Assembly: GCF_008932115.1 (NCBI RefSeq)
Contig: NZ_CP044543.1
Location: forward strand, 2,486,501-2,550,500
Length of the DNA stretch: 64,000 bases
Reading direction: 5' to 3'
Source of the DNA: Bradyrhizobium betae
GTDB lineage: Bacteria; Pseudomonadota; Alphaproteobacteria; Rhizobiales; Xanthobacteraceae
Each line of letters starts with the position of its first letter. Positions within the stretch are counted from its first letter, which is position 1. Made by a program: the position numbers and the translations under genes. Under the pieces are notes generated by a model. The model was not told the DNA's origin, searched no databases, and worked only from the letters and a program-made list of their open reading frames with translations. Positions 33,680-42,528 of this stretch are shown here, in pieces.

Positions 33680-35397
33680 TAAAGCGCCGGTTTTGCGGCG
33701 TCGCCGAGATAGCCGTGCAGGGAGGCCACGACCTGTGCGCCTTCGCCGATGGCGCCGCCGACGCGCTTGACCGAGCCGGAGCGGACGTCGCCGACGGCGT
33801 AGACACCGGGCACCGAGGTCTCCAGCGGCGCCACCAGCCGCCCCTGGTTCTGCTCGGACTGCGCGCCTGTCACGACGAAGCCGCCACGATCGAGCGTGAC
33901 GCCGCAGCCGTCGAGCCAGGTGGTGGCGGGATCTGCGCCGACGAACAAAAACAGATTGCTGATGTCGGCAAAATCCTCGTCATCAGACAGCCGGCTCTTC
34001 CAGCGGATGCGCCGCAGCAGCGAGGCCTCGTCACCCTCGAGCGACGTTATCTCGGTGTTGAACAGCAATTCGATGTTCGGCGTCGCCTCGATGCGCTCGA
34101 TGAGATAGCGCGACATGCTGGCGCCGAGGCCGCCGCCGCGGATGATCATCAACACCTTCTTGGCGTGACCCGACAGGAACACCGCGGCCTGGCCCGCCGA
34201 ATTGCCGGCGCCGACCAGGGCCACGTCCTCGCCGGCGCACAGCTTCGCCTCGACCGGGGACGCCCAGTACCAGACGCCGCGCCCCTCGAACCTGGCGAGG
34301 TTCTCGATCTCGGGCCGGTGATAGCGCGCACCGCTCGCGACCACCACCGCGCGCGAGCGCAGGGGATCGCTGCCGTCGAGCGCGACCGAAAATGCGCCGT
34401 CCGCGCGCGTGCAGTCGAGCGACTTCACCGTGACGGGGATCATGATATCGGCGCCGAATTTCTGCGCCTGGTTGAAGGCGCGCGCGGTGAGGGCCTGACC
34501 GGAGATGCCGGTCGGAAAGCCGAGATAGTTCTCGATGCGCGCGCTGGCGCCGGCCTGGCCGCCAAAGGCGCGGGTGTCGAGCACGGCGACCGAAAGTCCT
34601 TCCGAGGCGGCATAGACCGCGGTGGCGAGCCCCGCCGGTCCGGAGCCGACGATCGCGACGTCGTAGATGCGGTCGTTGCGCGGGCCGCCGATCATGCCGA
34701 TCGCGCGCCCGATTTCGGTTTCGCCGGGATTGCGCAGCACCGCACCGTCGGGGGTGACGACCAGCGGCCAGTCTTCCGGCTTGGGCGAATAACGTGCGAT
34801 GACGTCGGCGGCATCGCGATCGCGCTCGGGATCGAGCAGATGATGCGGCTGGCCGTTGCGGGTGAGGAAGCTCTGCAGCCGCACCACGCCGGCCGAATGC
34901 GAGGGACCGATCAGAACGATACCGCCGACGCCGGCCTGGAGCAGATTGACCCGGCGCAGGATCAGCGCGCGCATGATGCGCTCGCCGAGTTCGGCCTCGG
35001 CGACCAGCAGCGCACGCAGGCGCTCCGGCGGCAACAGCAACGTTTCGACCTCGCCCTCGGCGCGGCCATCGACCAGTGCGGGCCGGCCGGAGAGCTGGCT
35101 GAGTTCGGCCAGAAACTGCCCCGGCCCCTGGTCGATCAGCGGGGTAACATTGCCGAGCCCGTCGCGCTGGGTGATGGCGACGTGGCCGCTCAGTACGACG
35201 AACATGCCCGGCCCCGGCTTGCCGGTCTCGAACAGCCAGTCGCCGTCGGCGTAGTTGCGGACCTCACCGAAGTGCCGCATGCGCTCGATTTCTGCTGGTG
35301 TCAGCGTCGGAAAGGTCTGTTCGGGGCGGGTGAACCGCGCCATCTGCGCGTCACTGTCAGCTCGTTGCGAATAGTCCTGCCCGCTTGCCACGTCCAT
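33679..35397 (-). CDS. FAD-dependent oxidoreductase: cyclic-nucleotide-binding domain fused to a thioredoxin-reductase-like domain
   Basis: ATG 35397 follows GGAG and gives 572 residues. Residues about 30-135 form a Crp-type cyclic-nucleotide-binding domain (GDWLFETGKPGPGMFVVLSG), then a linker resembling a thioredoxin-fold fragment, then a TrxR domain (YDVAIVGSGPAGLATAVYAA, FGGQAGASARIENYLGFPTG, GVYAVGDVRSG). Where thioredoxin reductase has CATC, this protein has YWASPVEAKLC with no CxxC, so it cannot reduce thioredoxin by the classic route. It may be a ferredoxin/flavodoxin-type reductase or a cNMP-controlled redox switch. Confidence 0.9.
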   Translation of the reverse strand: MDVASGQDYSQRADSDAQMARFTRPEQTFPTLTPAEIERMRHFGEVRNYADGDWLFETGKPGPGMFVVLSGHVAITQRDGLGNVTPLIDQGPGQFLAELSQLSGRPALVDGRAEGEVETLLLPPERLRALLVAEAELGERIMRALILRRVNLLQAGVGGIVLIGPSHSAGVVRLQSFLTRNGQPHHLLDPERDRDAADVIARYSPKPEDWPLVVTPDGAVLRNPGETEIGRAIGMIGGPRNDRIYDVAIVGSGPAGLATAVYAASEGLSVAVLDTRAFGGQAGASARIENYLGFPTGISGQALTARAFNQAQKFGADIMIPVTVKSLDCTRADGAFSVALDGSDPLRSRAVVVASGARYHRPEIENLARFEGRGVWYWASPVEAKLCAGEDVALVGAGNSAGQAAVFLSGHAKKVLMIIRGGGLGASMSRYLIERIEATPNIELLFNTEITSLEGDEASLLRRIRWKSRLSDDEDFADISNLFLFVGADPATTWLDGCGVTLDRGGFVVTGAQSEQNQGRLVAPLETSVPGVYAVGDVRSGSVKRVGGAIGEGAQVVASLHGYLGDAAKPAL

Positions 35398-35424
35398 GCA
35401 CTCCAAAAATTCCAGCTGCCGGTT

Positions 35425-35625
35425 TCAAGGGCCGGTCTTGCCGGCGGTCCCCTCATCTAGGGAATCATCGTCGTTCTGCGAGGGGCCGTCGGTCGCGGCG
35501 CGCTCGCGCGCCTGCAGCTTCCGCCGCTTCAGGTTTTCGCGCAGCGCCGATTTCAGGCGATCGTCCCGGGACGCCCTCGCCTGTCTCGGCTCTGGTCTTG
35601 CGCTCTTGTCGTTCTCGTCAGCCAT
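35425..35625 (-). CDS. Small hydrophilic hypothetical protein
   Basis: ATG 35625 (MADENDKSARPEPRQARASR) gives 66 residues. The sequence is highly charged, with a basic helical centre (DRLKSALRENLKRRKLQARE) and an acidic, probably disordered tail. Such short proteins are widespread in Bradyrhizobiaceae without known role. It ends 27 bp upstream of the thioredoxin-reductase-like gene on the same strand and may be co-transcribed with it. Confidence 0.6.
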   Translation of the reverse strand: MADENDKSARPEPRQARASRDDRLKSALRENLKRRKLQARERAATDGPSQNDDDSLDEGTAGKTGP

Positions 35626-35954
35626 CACGGGTCCATACAGCGATCCGCGATAACATGCCCAGGGAATGCGGCAGCTCAAGAGCCTGACGCCCATCCGATC
35701 GTGCGAAACTCAAAATGAGCCAGCTCCGGGACATCGGCCAACTGGCCAGATGGCGAGGGATCGCGGAACCAAAATCAGCGGCAAAATCAGCGGAAAGTCA
35801 GTCGTTTCGCGCCAAAACGGGCGTTTTGGACCTGATATCGCTCCGATTTTCTCGTTTTGGCGGGGCCAGCAAGCTTGCACAGGAGGGGGGCTTGTGGCAG
35901 ATATCGGCCCGCTTGGTAGGCTCCCTGTGGCGGCCGATTCTCATCCCAGCACAT
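35626..35954. other. Intergenic region upstream of tRNA-Thr
   Basis: No gene is seen in these 329 bp. A perfect 8-2-8 inverted repeat, CCAAAACG...CGTTTTGG, lies at 35812-35829, and AAAATCAGCGG is directly repeated just before it. The region must hold the tRNA-Thr promoter but no consensus is clear. Confidence 0.5.
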
Positions 35955-36029
35955 GCTGCCGTAGCTCAGTGGTAGAGCACTCCATTGGTAATGGAGAGGT
36001 CGACAGTTCAATCCTGTCTGGCAGCACCA
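35955..36029 (+). tRNA. tRNA-Thr (GGT)
   Basis: A complete 75-nt tRNA with encoded CCA. Acceptor GCTGCCG/TGGCAGC (one wobble mismatch), D-arm GCTCAGTGGTAGAGC, anticodon stem CTCCA/TGGAG with loop TTGGTAA, so GGT. The T-arm has CAGTTCAATCCTG. Followed directly by a composite repeat. Confidence 0.98.
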
Positions 36030-36080
36030 TTCCCTCGGGTCCAATCACACACGGATCGGCGTTCTCGCGGCTCGAAACGC

Positions 36081-36560
36081 CCGAGTTTTGCTCTCCTCTT
36101 TCGCCCTCTGTTGTGAAGAGGGCGCAGGGAAGGCCGGGTGCCGGCTGGCACCCGTGATCCGCTGCGCGAAGAATTTGCACACGCAAATGCGCAGGCGGAA
36201 AAACAGGTGGGCCGGAAAACACCCGGCCTTCCCTGCGCGATGGTCGGACGGCTTATGCCGAGCTCTCCCGGGAGCCGAACTTTCCCTCTGGCCTCCCTCG
36301 CCCCGCGAATTGACGATGCCGTCCGCCCGGTTGGGCTCGCGCACATCTCCGCTGAGGGCTTGACCGTAGCAACGACGGCCAAGACGACCCGGTTTTGCCG
36401 TACGCTTCAGCGTCGCTCGTCCGCACGTAGCCACGGGCTCACAGGGACTACCCGCCCTGCCCGGACCTCTCGCGCACGACGCTGCCGCGTCCACCGCACC
36501 CCAGCCCACGTTCGTTGCGACGTACGATCGCCCCTCTCCTCGGGCCGGGATGAGGGGATA
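36081..36560. repeat. Composite dispersed repeat downstream of tRNA-Thr
   Basis: The 644-bp gap 36030-36673 has no gene. Its core is a 19-bp perfect inverted repeat (36122-36140 with 36220-36238) enclosing a GGTGCC...GGCACC hairpin at 36138-36153. The downstream part to about 36560 is C-rich, non-coding in appearance, and ends in CTCCTCGGGCCGGGATGAGG. This arrangement is typical of the large dispersed repeats of Bradyrhizobium. Short open frames here are Arg/Pro-rich and not credible. Confidence 0.7.
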
Positions 36561-36673
36561 GTGCCGTAAATCCGAATTTCGGTAAAGTGGAATATTTTTG
36601 CGGCAGGGGATTGACGGGATTTTGGGGGAGGTGGGTGTTTTGCCCGACGGGTCAATGCCGGTTGAAGTCGCCG

Positions 36674-37096
36674 TCAGAGATCCCCCTCTTCTTTCACCAG
36701 CGTTAGCAACCGAAGCGTCAGGAACGTGAACACCGCGATCGTCACCGCGACGTCGTAGGCACCGAGCCCGACGGAGACGCCGATGGCGCCGGTGGCCCAC
36801 AGGCTGGCGGCGGTCGCGGTGCCCTGCACCGAATTGCCCTGCTTGAGGATCGCACCGCCGCCGATGAAGCCGATGCCGGTGATGAGGCCCTCGATCACCT
36901 TGGCCATGCCGTCAGGCGAATGCACCAGCAGGCTTTCGCTGGCCTGCACGAAGCCGCAGCTTGCCAGCGCGACCAGCGGAAAGGTGCGCAGGCCCGCGCT
37001 TCGCGCCCGCTTCTCGCGGTCCCACCCAATCGGGACGGCGAGCGCGAACGCAGCCGCCAGCGCGACGACGTGAACGCCGATGTTGAATCTGTCCAA
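36674..37096 (-). CDS. MgtC/SapB family membrane protein
   Basis: This 140-residue protein has the MgtC motif AVPIGWDREKRARSAGLRTF, followed by ALASCGFVQ and GLITGIGFIGGGAILK, with four predicted membrane segments. The C-terminal cytosolic domain of full MgtC is missing, so this is the short SapB-like form. Family members inhibit F-type ATPase or help growth in low Mg2+; the role of the short form is unclear. Confidence 0.92.
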   Translation of the reverse strand: MDRFNIGVHVVALAAAFALAVPIGWDREKRARSAGLRTFPLVALASCGFVQASESLLVHSPDGMAKVIEGLITGIGFIGGGAILKQGNSVQGTATAASLWATGAIGVSVGLGAYDVAVTIAVFTFLTLRLLTLVKEEGDL

Positions 37097-37206
37097 AGCA
37101 AATCCCCGAAACCAAAGCCCATCAAATCAAGCCGGCCTGCAACGCGGCCGGGCGGCGGATGGTTTCAGGACGGGCGGATTTGCCGCATGGGTTTGCGCGG
37201 GCTCTC

Positions 37207-37269
37207 GTAGGGTGGGTTACGCCTTGCGGTTTGCGCTTCGCGCAACCCCCAAGGCTAACCCACCCCTAC
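37207..37269. repeat. Inverted repeat, family E
   Basis: GTAGGGTGGGTTA at 37207 pairs imperfectly with TAACCCACCCCTACG at 37256, around a GCGCTTCGCGC centre. It lies just beyond the 3' end of tarD and may act as a terminator for it. Confidence 0.75.
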
Positions 37270-37283
37270 GCGTCTGCGTATCC

Positions 37284-38447
37284 CTACTCCGCGAGTTCGC
37301 GCATCACCTTGATCAGATCCGACTTGCCCTCGAAGCCGATGCCGGGGAGCTCCGGCATGACGATGTGGCCGGCTTCGACCTTCACGCCATCAGGGAAGCC
37401 GCCATAGGGCTGAAACAGATCCGGATAGCTCTCATTGCCGCCGAGGCCAAGGCCCGCGGCGATATTGAGCGACATCTGGTGGCCGCCGTGCGGGACGCAG
37501 CGCGAGGGCGACCAGCCGAACTGATGCAGCACGTCGAGCGTGCGCAGATATTCGACGAGGCCATAGGACAGCGCGCAGTCGAACTGCAGCCAGTCGCGGT
37601 CCGGCCGCATGCCGCCGTAGCGCAGCAAGTTGCGCGCATCCTGGTGCGAGAACAGATTCTCGCCGGTCGCCATCGGGCCGGGATAGAACTCGGAGAGCGC
37701 GGCCTGGAGCGCGTAGTCGAGGGGATCGCCGACCTCCTCGTACCAGAACAGCGGATACTGCCGGAGCATCTTCGCATAGGCGATGCCGGTCTCGAGGTCG
37801 AAGCGGCCGTTGGCATCGACGGCGAGTTGCGCCTGCGACCCGATCTCGGACAGCACCGCTTCGATGCGGCGCTGATCGTCGTCGATGGGCGCGCCGCCGA
37901 TCTTCATCTTGACGACGTTGTAGCCGCGATCGAGATAGCCGCGCATCTCGGCGCGCAGCGCGGTGTTGTCCTTGCCTGGATAATAGTAGCCGCCGGCCGC
38001 ATAGACGAACACGCGCGGATTGGCTTCACACCCCTTCTGCTCGGCGAGCAGCCGGAACAGCGGCTTGCCCGCGATCTTGGCGGTGGCGTCCCAGATCGCC
38101 ATGTCGAGCGTGCCGACCGCGACCGAGCGCTCGCCGTGGCCGCCGGGCTTCTCGTTGCTCATCATCGCCGCCCAGAGCTTGTGCGGATCGAGATTGTCGC
38201 CGGCCTCGTTGAGGACGCTGTTCGGTTCGGCTTCGAGGATGCGATTGCGGAACCGCTCGCGGATCAGCCCGCCCTGGCCGTAGCGGCCGTTGGAGTTGAA
38301 GCCGTAGCCGACCACGCGCCTGCCATCGCGCTCGACGTCGGTGACGACGGCGACGAGGCTCGCCGTCATCTTCGAGAAGTCGATATAGGCGTTTCGGATC
38401 GGGGACGCGATCGGCTTTGTGATCTCGCGGACGTCGACGATGCGCAT
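37284..38447 (-). CDS. tarD: D(-)-tartrate dehydratase (enolase superfamily, mandelate racemase subgroup)
   Basis: ATG 38447 (MRIVDVREITKPIASPIRNA) gives 387 residues. The active-site blocks of the characterised Bradyrhizobium enzyme are present: VVKMKIGGAPID (catalytic Lys), VDANGRFDLETG, WYEEVGDPLDYAL and MATGENLFSHQD (metal ligands Asp, Glu, Glu), and CVPHGGHQMS (general acid His). It dehydrates D-tartrate to oxaloacetate with Mg2+. The match to my memory of the Bradyrhizobium sequence is near complete along the chain. A LysR gene is divergent and probably its regulator. Confidence 0.93.
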   Translation of the reverse strand: MRIVDVREITKPIASPIRNAYIDFSKMTASLVAVVTDVERDGRRVVGYGFNSNGRYGQGGLIRERFRNRILEAEPNSVLNEAGDNLDPHKLWAAMMSNEKPGGHGERSVAVGTLDMAIWDATAKIAGKPLFRLLAEQKGCEANPRVFVYAAGGYYYPGKDNTALRAEMRGYLDRGYNVVKMKIGGAPIDDDQRRIEAVLSEIGSQAQLAVDANGRFDLETGIAYAKMLRQYPLFWYEEVGDPLDYALQAALSEFYPGPMATGENLFSHQDARNLLRYGGMRPDRDWLQFDCALSYGLVEYLRTLDVLHQFGWSPSRCVPHGGHQMSLNIAAGLGLGGNESYPDLFQPYGGFPDGVKVEAGHIVMPELPGIGFEGKSDLIKVMRELAE

Positions 38448-38566
38448 GATGGTCTCCTGGCCTGGCTGCAGGCAGGTGTACGTCTGGACAGGGCCGTTTG
38501 GCCAATGCCATGATCGGTTCGCCTCATGCACGGACGGCATCGGCGCTAATTTCGTCTGGATTTCAA

Positions 38567-39466
38567 TTGGATATCGACTGGCTCAAGGATTTTTCGGCAC
38601 TGGCGGAGCTGAAGAGCTTTTCGCGGGCCGCCGAGGCGCGGTACGTGACGCAGCCGGCCTTCAGCCGCCGCATTCGCGCGCTGGAGGACTGGATCGGAAC
38701 GCCGCTGTTCGCACGCGGGGCGCAAGGCGCCAGCCTGACCTCGGCCGGTCAGCACTTCCAGCCTCTCGCCGCCGACTTGATCCGCAGCCTGGAGCGGGCG
38801 CAACGCGACACGCGGTCCGTGGGCGAGCGCGATCATGTCGCGTTGTCCATTGCCGCGACGCATGCGCTGTCCTTCACGTTCTTTCCCGGGTGGATCCGGC
38901 AGCATCTTCGCTTCGAGGCGCTCGGCGCGCTCAGCCTGATCTCGGAGAGCATGGAAGGCTGCGAGCAGATCATGCTCAGCGGCGAGGTGCATTTCCTGCT
39001 GTGCCACTCCCATGCGGAGGCGCCGACTCGCTTCGATCCGGAGCGCTTCCAGAGCCACCGCATCGGGGACGACTGCCTCGTGCCGCTTTGCGCGCCCGGG
39101 TCCGACGGACAGCCGACCTGGTCTCTCGACGAGACATCCGCGCAACCGGCACGCCTGCTCTCCTACAGCCGCGCTTCGGGCCTCGGCCGCATCCTCGCGG
39201 CCCATCCGATCGGCCGGAGCACGATCGCCGACATGCAGACCGGCTTCACCTCGCATCTTGCCGCGACGCTGATGACGATGGCACGTGAGGGCCACGGCGT
39301 GGCCTGGCTGCCGCTGACCCTGGCGAGAGAGGAGATCGAGCAGGGCCGCCTCGTTCGCGCAGGCGGCGAACGGTTCGATATTCCGATCGAGATCAGGCTG
39401 ATCCGGTCGCCCGATTGCCGCAATGACGTGGCCGACACGCTCTGGCATGCGCTGACCGGGGGCTGA
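38567..39466 (+). CDS. LysR family transcriptional regulator
   Basis: The frame is open from ATG 38498, but family alignment favours TTG 38567 (LDIDWLKDFSALAELKSFSR), giving 299 residues; starts at 38498 or 38510 cannot be excluded. The N-terminal winged helix reads SFSRAAEARYVTQPAFSRRI and LEDWIGTPLFARG. The remaining 220 residues form the ligand-binding domain. Divergence from tarD with about 119 bp between starts is the classic arrangement for a LysR activator of a catabolic gene, with tartrate as the likely effector by inference. Confidence 0.9.
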   Translation: MDIDWLKDFSALAELKSFSRAAEARYVTQPAFSRRIRALEDWIGTPLFARGAQGASLTSAGQHFQPLAADLIRSLERAQRDTRSVGERDHVALSIAATHALSFTFFPGWIRQHLRFEALGALSLISESMEGCEQIMLSGEVHFLLCHSHAEAPTRFDPERFQSHRIGDDCLVPLCAPGSDGQPTWSLDETSAQPARLLSYSRASGLGRILAAHPIGRSTIADMQTGFTSHLAATLMTMAREGHGVAWLPLTLAREEIEQGRLVRAGGERFDIPIEIRLIRSPDCRNDVADTLWHALTGG

Positions 39467-39587
39467 GATGCACGGCAATTTCGGATGGCGCCGCTGCTGA
39501 TGCGCCTGAGCAAGCCGCCTACCATTTTGAGAGCAGGCACTTACATGTGAAGTCCGCGTTCCAACGCCCACCATCCGGACCCCTCGC

Positions 39588-40595
39588 ATGATCCCCTTCT
39601 CCGTGCTCGACCTCGCTCCCATCCATCAGGGCAGCAATGCGGCGCAGGCGTTCGCCAATTCGCTCGATCTCGCCCGGCATGCCGAGGCCTGGGGTTACAA
39701 GCGGTTCTGGCTGGCCGAGCATCACAACATGACGGGGATCGCGAGCGCCGCGACGTCGGTGGTGATCGGGCATGTCGCGGGCGGCACCAAGACGATCCGC
39801 GTCGGTTCCGGCGGCGTGATGCTGCCGAACCATTCGCCGCTGGTTATCGCCGAGCAGTTCGGCACGCTGGAATCGCTCTATCCCGGGCGCATCGATCTCG
39901 GGCTCGGGCGGGCGCCGGGCACCGACCAGTTCACCGCGCGAGCGATGCGGCGCGATCTTGCAACGGCTTCCGAGAATTTTCCGCATGACGTGCTGGAGCT
40001 GCAGGCGCTGCTCGGCGACGTGCAGCCGAACCAGGCGATCCGCGCCGTGCCCGGCATGGGCACGAAGGTGCCGCTCTGGATCCTGGGATCGAGCACGTTT
40101 GGCGCGCAGCTTGCCGGCATGCTCGGCCTGCCCTTCGCGTTCGCGTCGCATTTCGCGCCGCAGATAATGATGCCGGCGCTGCGCGAGTATCGCTCTCGCT
40201 TCGCGCCGTCGGCGCAGCTGGACAAGCCCTACGCGATGGTCGGCGTCAACGTGTTCGCGGCCGACACCGACGACGAGGCACGCCGCATGTTCACCTCGCT
40301 GCAGCAGCAGTTCATCAACCTGCGGCGCGGCACGCCGGGACAGCTGCCGCCGCCGGTCGACGACATGGACGCGCTGTGGTCGCCGGCCGAGAAGGCCGGC
40401 GTCGGCCAGTCGCTGTCCTGCTCCGCGGTCGGCTCGCCTGCCGTCGTCGAAGAGAAGCTGAAGGCGCTGATCGCCGAGACCGGCGCGGACGAGCTGATGA
40501 CGACGGGGCAGATCTACGACCACGCCGCGCGGCTGCGCTCGTTCGAGATCGCCGCCGAGGTGCGGGATCGGCTGGCGAAGCAGCCGGCGGTGTGA
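39588..40595 (+). CDS. LLM-class flavin-dependent oxidoreductase
   Basis: This 335-residue protein has the bacterial-luciferase-like fold: [40 protein letters not shown] and [14 protein letters not shown]. The enzyme type uses FMNH2 or F420 supplied by a partner reductase; Bradyrhizobium lacks a general F420 system, so FMN is likely. The substrate is unknown. The flavin reductase at 44250 is in another operon, so no partnership is implied. Confidence 0.92.
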   Translation: MIPFSVLDLAPIHQGSNAAQAFANSLDLARHAEAWGYKRFWLAEHHNMTGIASAATSVVIGHVAGGTKTIRVGSGGVMLPNHSPLVIAEQFGTLESLYPGRIDLGLGRAPGTDQFTARAMRRDLATASENFPHDVLELQALLGDVQPNQAIRAVPGMGTKVPLWILGSSTFGAQLAGMLGLPFAFASHFAPQIMMPALREYRSRFAPSAQLDKPYAMVGVNVFAADTDDEARRMFTSLQQQFINLRRGTPGQLPPPVDDMDALWSPAEKAGVGQSLSCSAVGSPAVVEEKLKALIAETGADELMTTGQIYDHAARLRSFEIAAEVRDRLAKQPAV

Positions 40596-41141
40596 TCACT
40601 GGCCGAACGCGTTACCCTGGCGGACCTGGCAAGTGGTGTTCGTCACCTCGATACGGATAAGCTCGATCGGCCGTTGCGACGTCAATCCGGGATAGCGGAT
40701 CGGCGCGCTGCCTTCCTTGCCGTGAATGACGCGAAGCGAGCAGGAGGACGCGTCGTCACTGAACGAGACGACGATACGCCGCGCGCCCGAACCGCCGAAC
40801 TTCTGGTCGGCGGCAACGCTGCGACCTTCGAAGCGCCAGTTCAGCACCGACTTTCCCTCGCCGGAGACGGCCGCGTTGACAAGGCGGTTGTTGTTGCCCT
40901 TCGCGACCCTGTTGAAGCGGCTGAAGAAGCGGCCCTGCTCACTGATGTAGAGCAGGACCTGGGAGGTCTGATAGCCCGGCTTTTCCTCACCGGTATCCAG
41001 GAATTTCTCCGTGCGGCTGTCGGTCCACGACAGATCGACGGAGATGCCGCGCAGCGCTGCCGGAGCAGCGGATACGGGTCCCGACGTCAGCACCGGCAGA
41101 AGGAGCAGTGCAACAATCAGCCGCGTGGTCCATCCCTGCAT
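40596..41141 (-). CDS. Secreted hypothetical protein
   Basis: This 181-residue protein has a signal peptide (MQGWTTRLIVALLLLPVLTS, cleaved after VSA near residue 25). The mature domain is beta-rich (ISVDLSWTDSRTEKFLD, VLLYISEQGRFFSRFNRV), with two Cys (SSCSLRV, NTTCQVR). No family is recognised. The stop is adjacent to the convergent oxidoreductase stop (no gap). Confidence 0.75.
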   Translation of the reverse strand: MQGWTTRLIVALLLLPVLTSGPVSAAPAALRGISVDLSWTDSRTEKFLDTGEEKPGYQTSQVLLYISEQGRFFSRFNRVAKGNNNRLVNAAVSGEGKSVLNWRFEGRSVAADQKFGGSGARRIVVSFSDDASSCSLRVIHGKEGSAPIRYPGLTSQRPIELIRIEVTNTTCQVRQGNAFGQ

Positions 41142-41221
41142 GGTTGCCGCTCCGCCCCTGACGCATCCGTTGCAAGTTTCTAGCGGGGATTGAGCGCATC
41201 GCCTAGGACGTCATGCTGGTT

Positions 41222-42097
41222 CTAATCCGGAAAGCCGAACAGCTTGGCCGGATTGTGCACAAGAATCTGCTCCAGCTCCGTTTGATCCGCCGCGAAGCGG
41301 AACATCAGTTCGAGCAGGTCGGCGTCGTTGGGCGGCTGCTTGACGGAGACGGGATGCGGCCAGTCGCTGGCCCAGACGCAGCGATCGAGTGCGGCCTCGA
41401 TATAGCTGCGCGCGATCGGGATCACGTCGTCATAGGGCGGGCCGGCCTGCGAGGTCTTCTCGCCGAGCGACAGCATCACCCAGAAATTGCCCTTCTTGAG
41501 CAGCTCCAGCATCTTGCGCAGGTTCGGATCGTCCTTGCCATTCGACGGCACCGGCCGCGCCATGTGGTCGATCAGCACGGGCACGTCGAGATTCTCGTAT
41601 TTGGCGACGCTGGAGACGATGCCGTCCTTCTCCGGCTGGATCTTGACGTACCAGCCGAGCTCGCGAATGCGCGCGATGGCGCGGGCGAAATCGGCATCCG
41701 ACAGCACCGCGCCGAGCTCCTGGCGGAAGCTGAAGCGCGCGCCGCGCACGCCGGCGTCGTGCAGCTTGGCGAGATAGGAATCGTTCGCCTCCGCGAACAC
41801 CAGCGCGTTGGCGCAGCCGCGATAGTTGGGGCCCATCGCGGCGAGGCCGTCGAGCACGACGGAGTGGTCGGCGCCATAGGTCGTGGTCTGCACGATGATG
41901 CCGCGCTCGATGCCGAGCGTCTTGTGCACGCGCAGCGCCGCTTCCCAGGTCGCGCTCGGCATCCGGTAGGCCGCGCCGGGGCGCTCCGGATATTTGTCGA
42001 TGGGCCCCAGCACGTGAAACTGGCTGTCGACGGTCTTCGGCGGCGGTGCCTTGCTAGGGCGGCGGGGATTCGGATCGAACGGCAGATAGGTCGGCAT
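41222..42097 (-). CDS. COG3618-type amidohydrolase (lactonase-like)
   Basis: ATG 42097 (MPTYLPFDPNPRRPSKAPPP) gives 291 residues. The TIM-barrel opening reads KTVDSQFHVLGP and the end VWASDWPHPVSV. In 2-pyrone-4,6-dicarboxylate hydrolases the opening is DxHxHxFGP; here the first His is Gln, as in D-galactarolactone isomerase-type members, which work without metal. The reaction is likely hydrolysis or isomerisation of a lactone from ring cleavage or sugar acid catabolism. It is last in the operon, 13 bp after ridA-like. Confidence 0.88.
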   Translation of the reverse strand: MPTYLPFDPNPRRPSKAPPPKTVDSQFHVLGPIDKYPERPGAAYRMPSATWEAALRVHKTLGIERGIIVQTTTYGADHSVVLDGLAAMGPNYRGCANALVFAEANDSYLAKLHDAGVRGARFSFRQELGAVLSDADFARAIARIRELGWYVKIQPEKDGIVSSVAKYENLDVPVLIDHMARPVPSNGKDDPNLRKMLELLKKGNFWVMLSLGEKTSQAGPPYDDVIPIARSYIEAALDRCVWASDWPHPVSVKQPPNDADLLELMFRFAADQTELEQILVHNPAKLFGFPD

Positions 42098-42110
42098 GCG
42101 CAAAACTCCC

Positions 42111-42503
42111 TCAGTCGATCATTGCGGTGAAGTCGCACTGCACCAGCGCGCCGCCGTCCATGTTGTCCATCGGCAGCGCGTGGCGCGCCGGGCGCGAATG
42201 CTCGTCCGGAAACATCTTGAGCCATTCGATATTGACCGGGCCGCGCTGGGTGCGGTCCTTCAGCCATACCGTCATCTTGATGATGTCGTCCGTGGTGCCG
42301 CCGGCGGCCTCCACCGTCGCCTTCATGTGCGCGAACATGTTGGCGCATTGGGCGTCGAGGCTTTCCGGCATCACGCCGGCCGCATCACGGCCGAGGATGA
42401 CGCCTGACATCACGAGACCGCCGATGCGGCAGGCGTTCGGAATCGGATTGGCGTGCTTGAAGCCGCCGATATGGATGCTCTTGCGCCGCGATTCACCCGT
42501 CAT
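42111..42503 (-). CDS. RidA/YjgF-family protein
   Basis: ATG 42503 gives 130 residues. The segment NPIPNACRIGGLVMSGVILG and the late block DIIKMTVWLKDRTQ match the RidA fold, with MFPDEHSRPARHALPMD near the active site. RidA members hydrolyse reactive imines, and one branch (2-aminomuconate deaminase) works in aminophenol and hydroxyanthranilate degradation. The canonical Arg is replaced or shifted (HSRPARHA), so specificity is uncertain. Fourth gene of the operon downstream of the hydratase. Confidence 0.88.
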   Translation of the reverse strand: MTGESRRKSIHIGGFKHANPIPNACRIGGLVMSGVILGRDAAGVMPESLDAQCANMFAHMKATVEAAGGTTDDIIKMTVWLKDRTQRGPVNIEWLKMFPDEHSRPARHALPMDNMDGGALVQCDFTAMID

Positions 42504-42528
42504 GGTGCGCTCCCTCTCTATTATCTCT

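Noticed and set aside
33505..35460. 651-codon plus-strand frame opposite the thioredoxin-reductase-like gene
   Set aside because: Same reason; it even runs through the family-C repeat.
36030..36673. Small genes in the composite repeat
   Set aside because: Open frames overlap on both strands, are Arg/Pro/Ser-rich and follow the inverted-repeat structure; no start with a ribosome site.
38448..38566. LysR operator (T-N11-A) at GGCCGTTTGGCC, 38492-38503
   Set aside because: Only a short imperfect motif; not distinguishable from chance without footprint or conservation.
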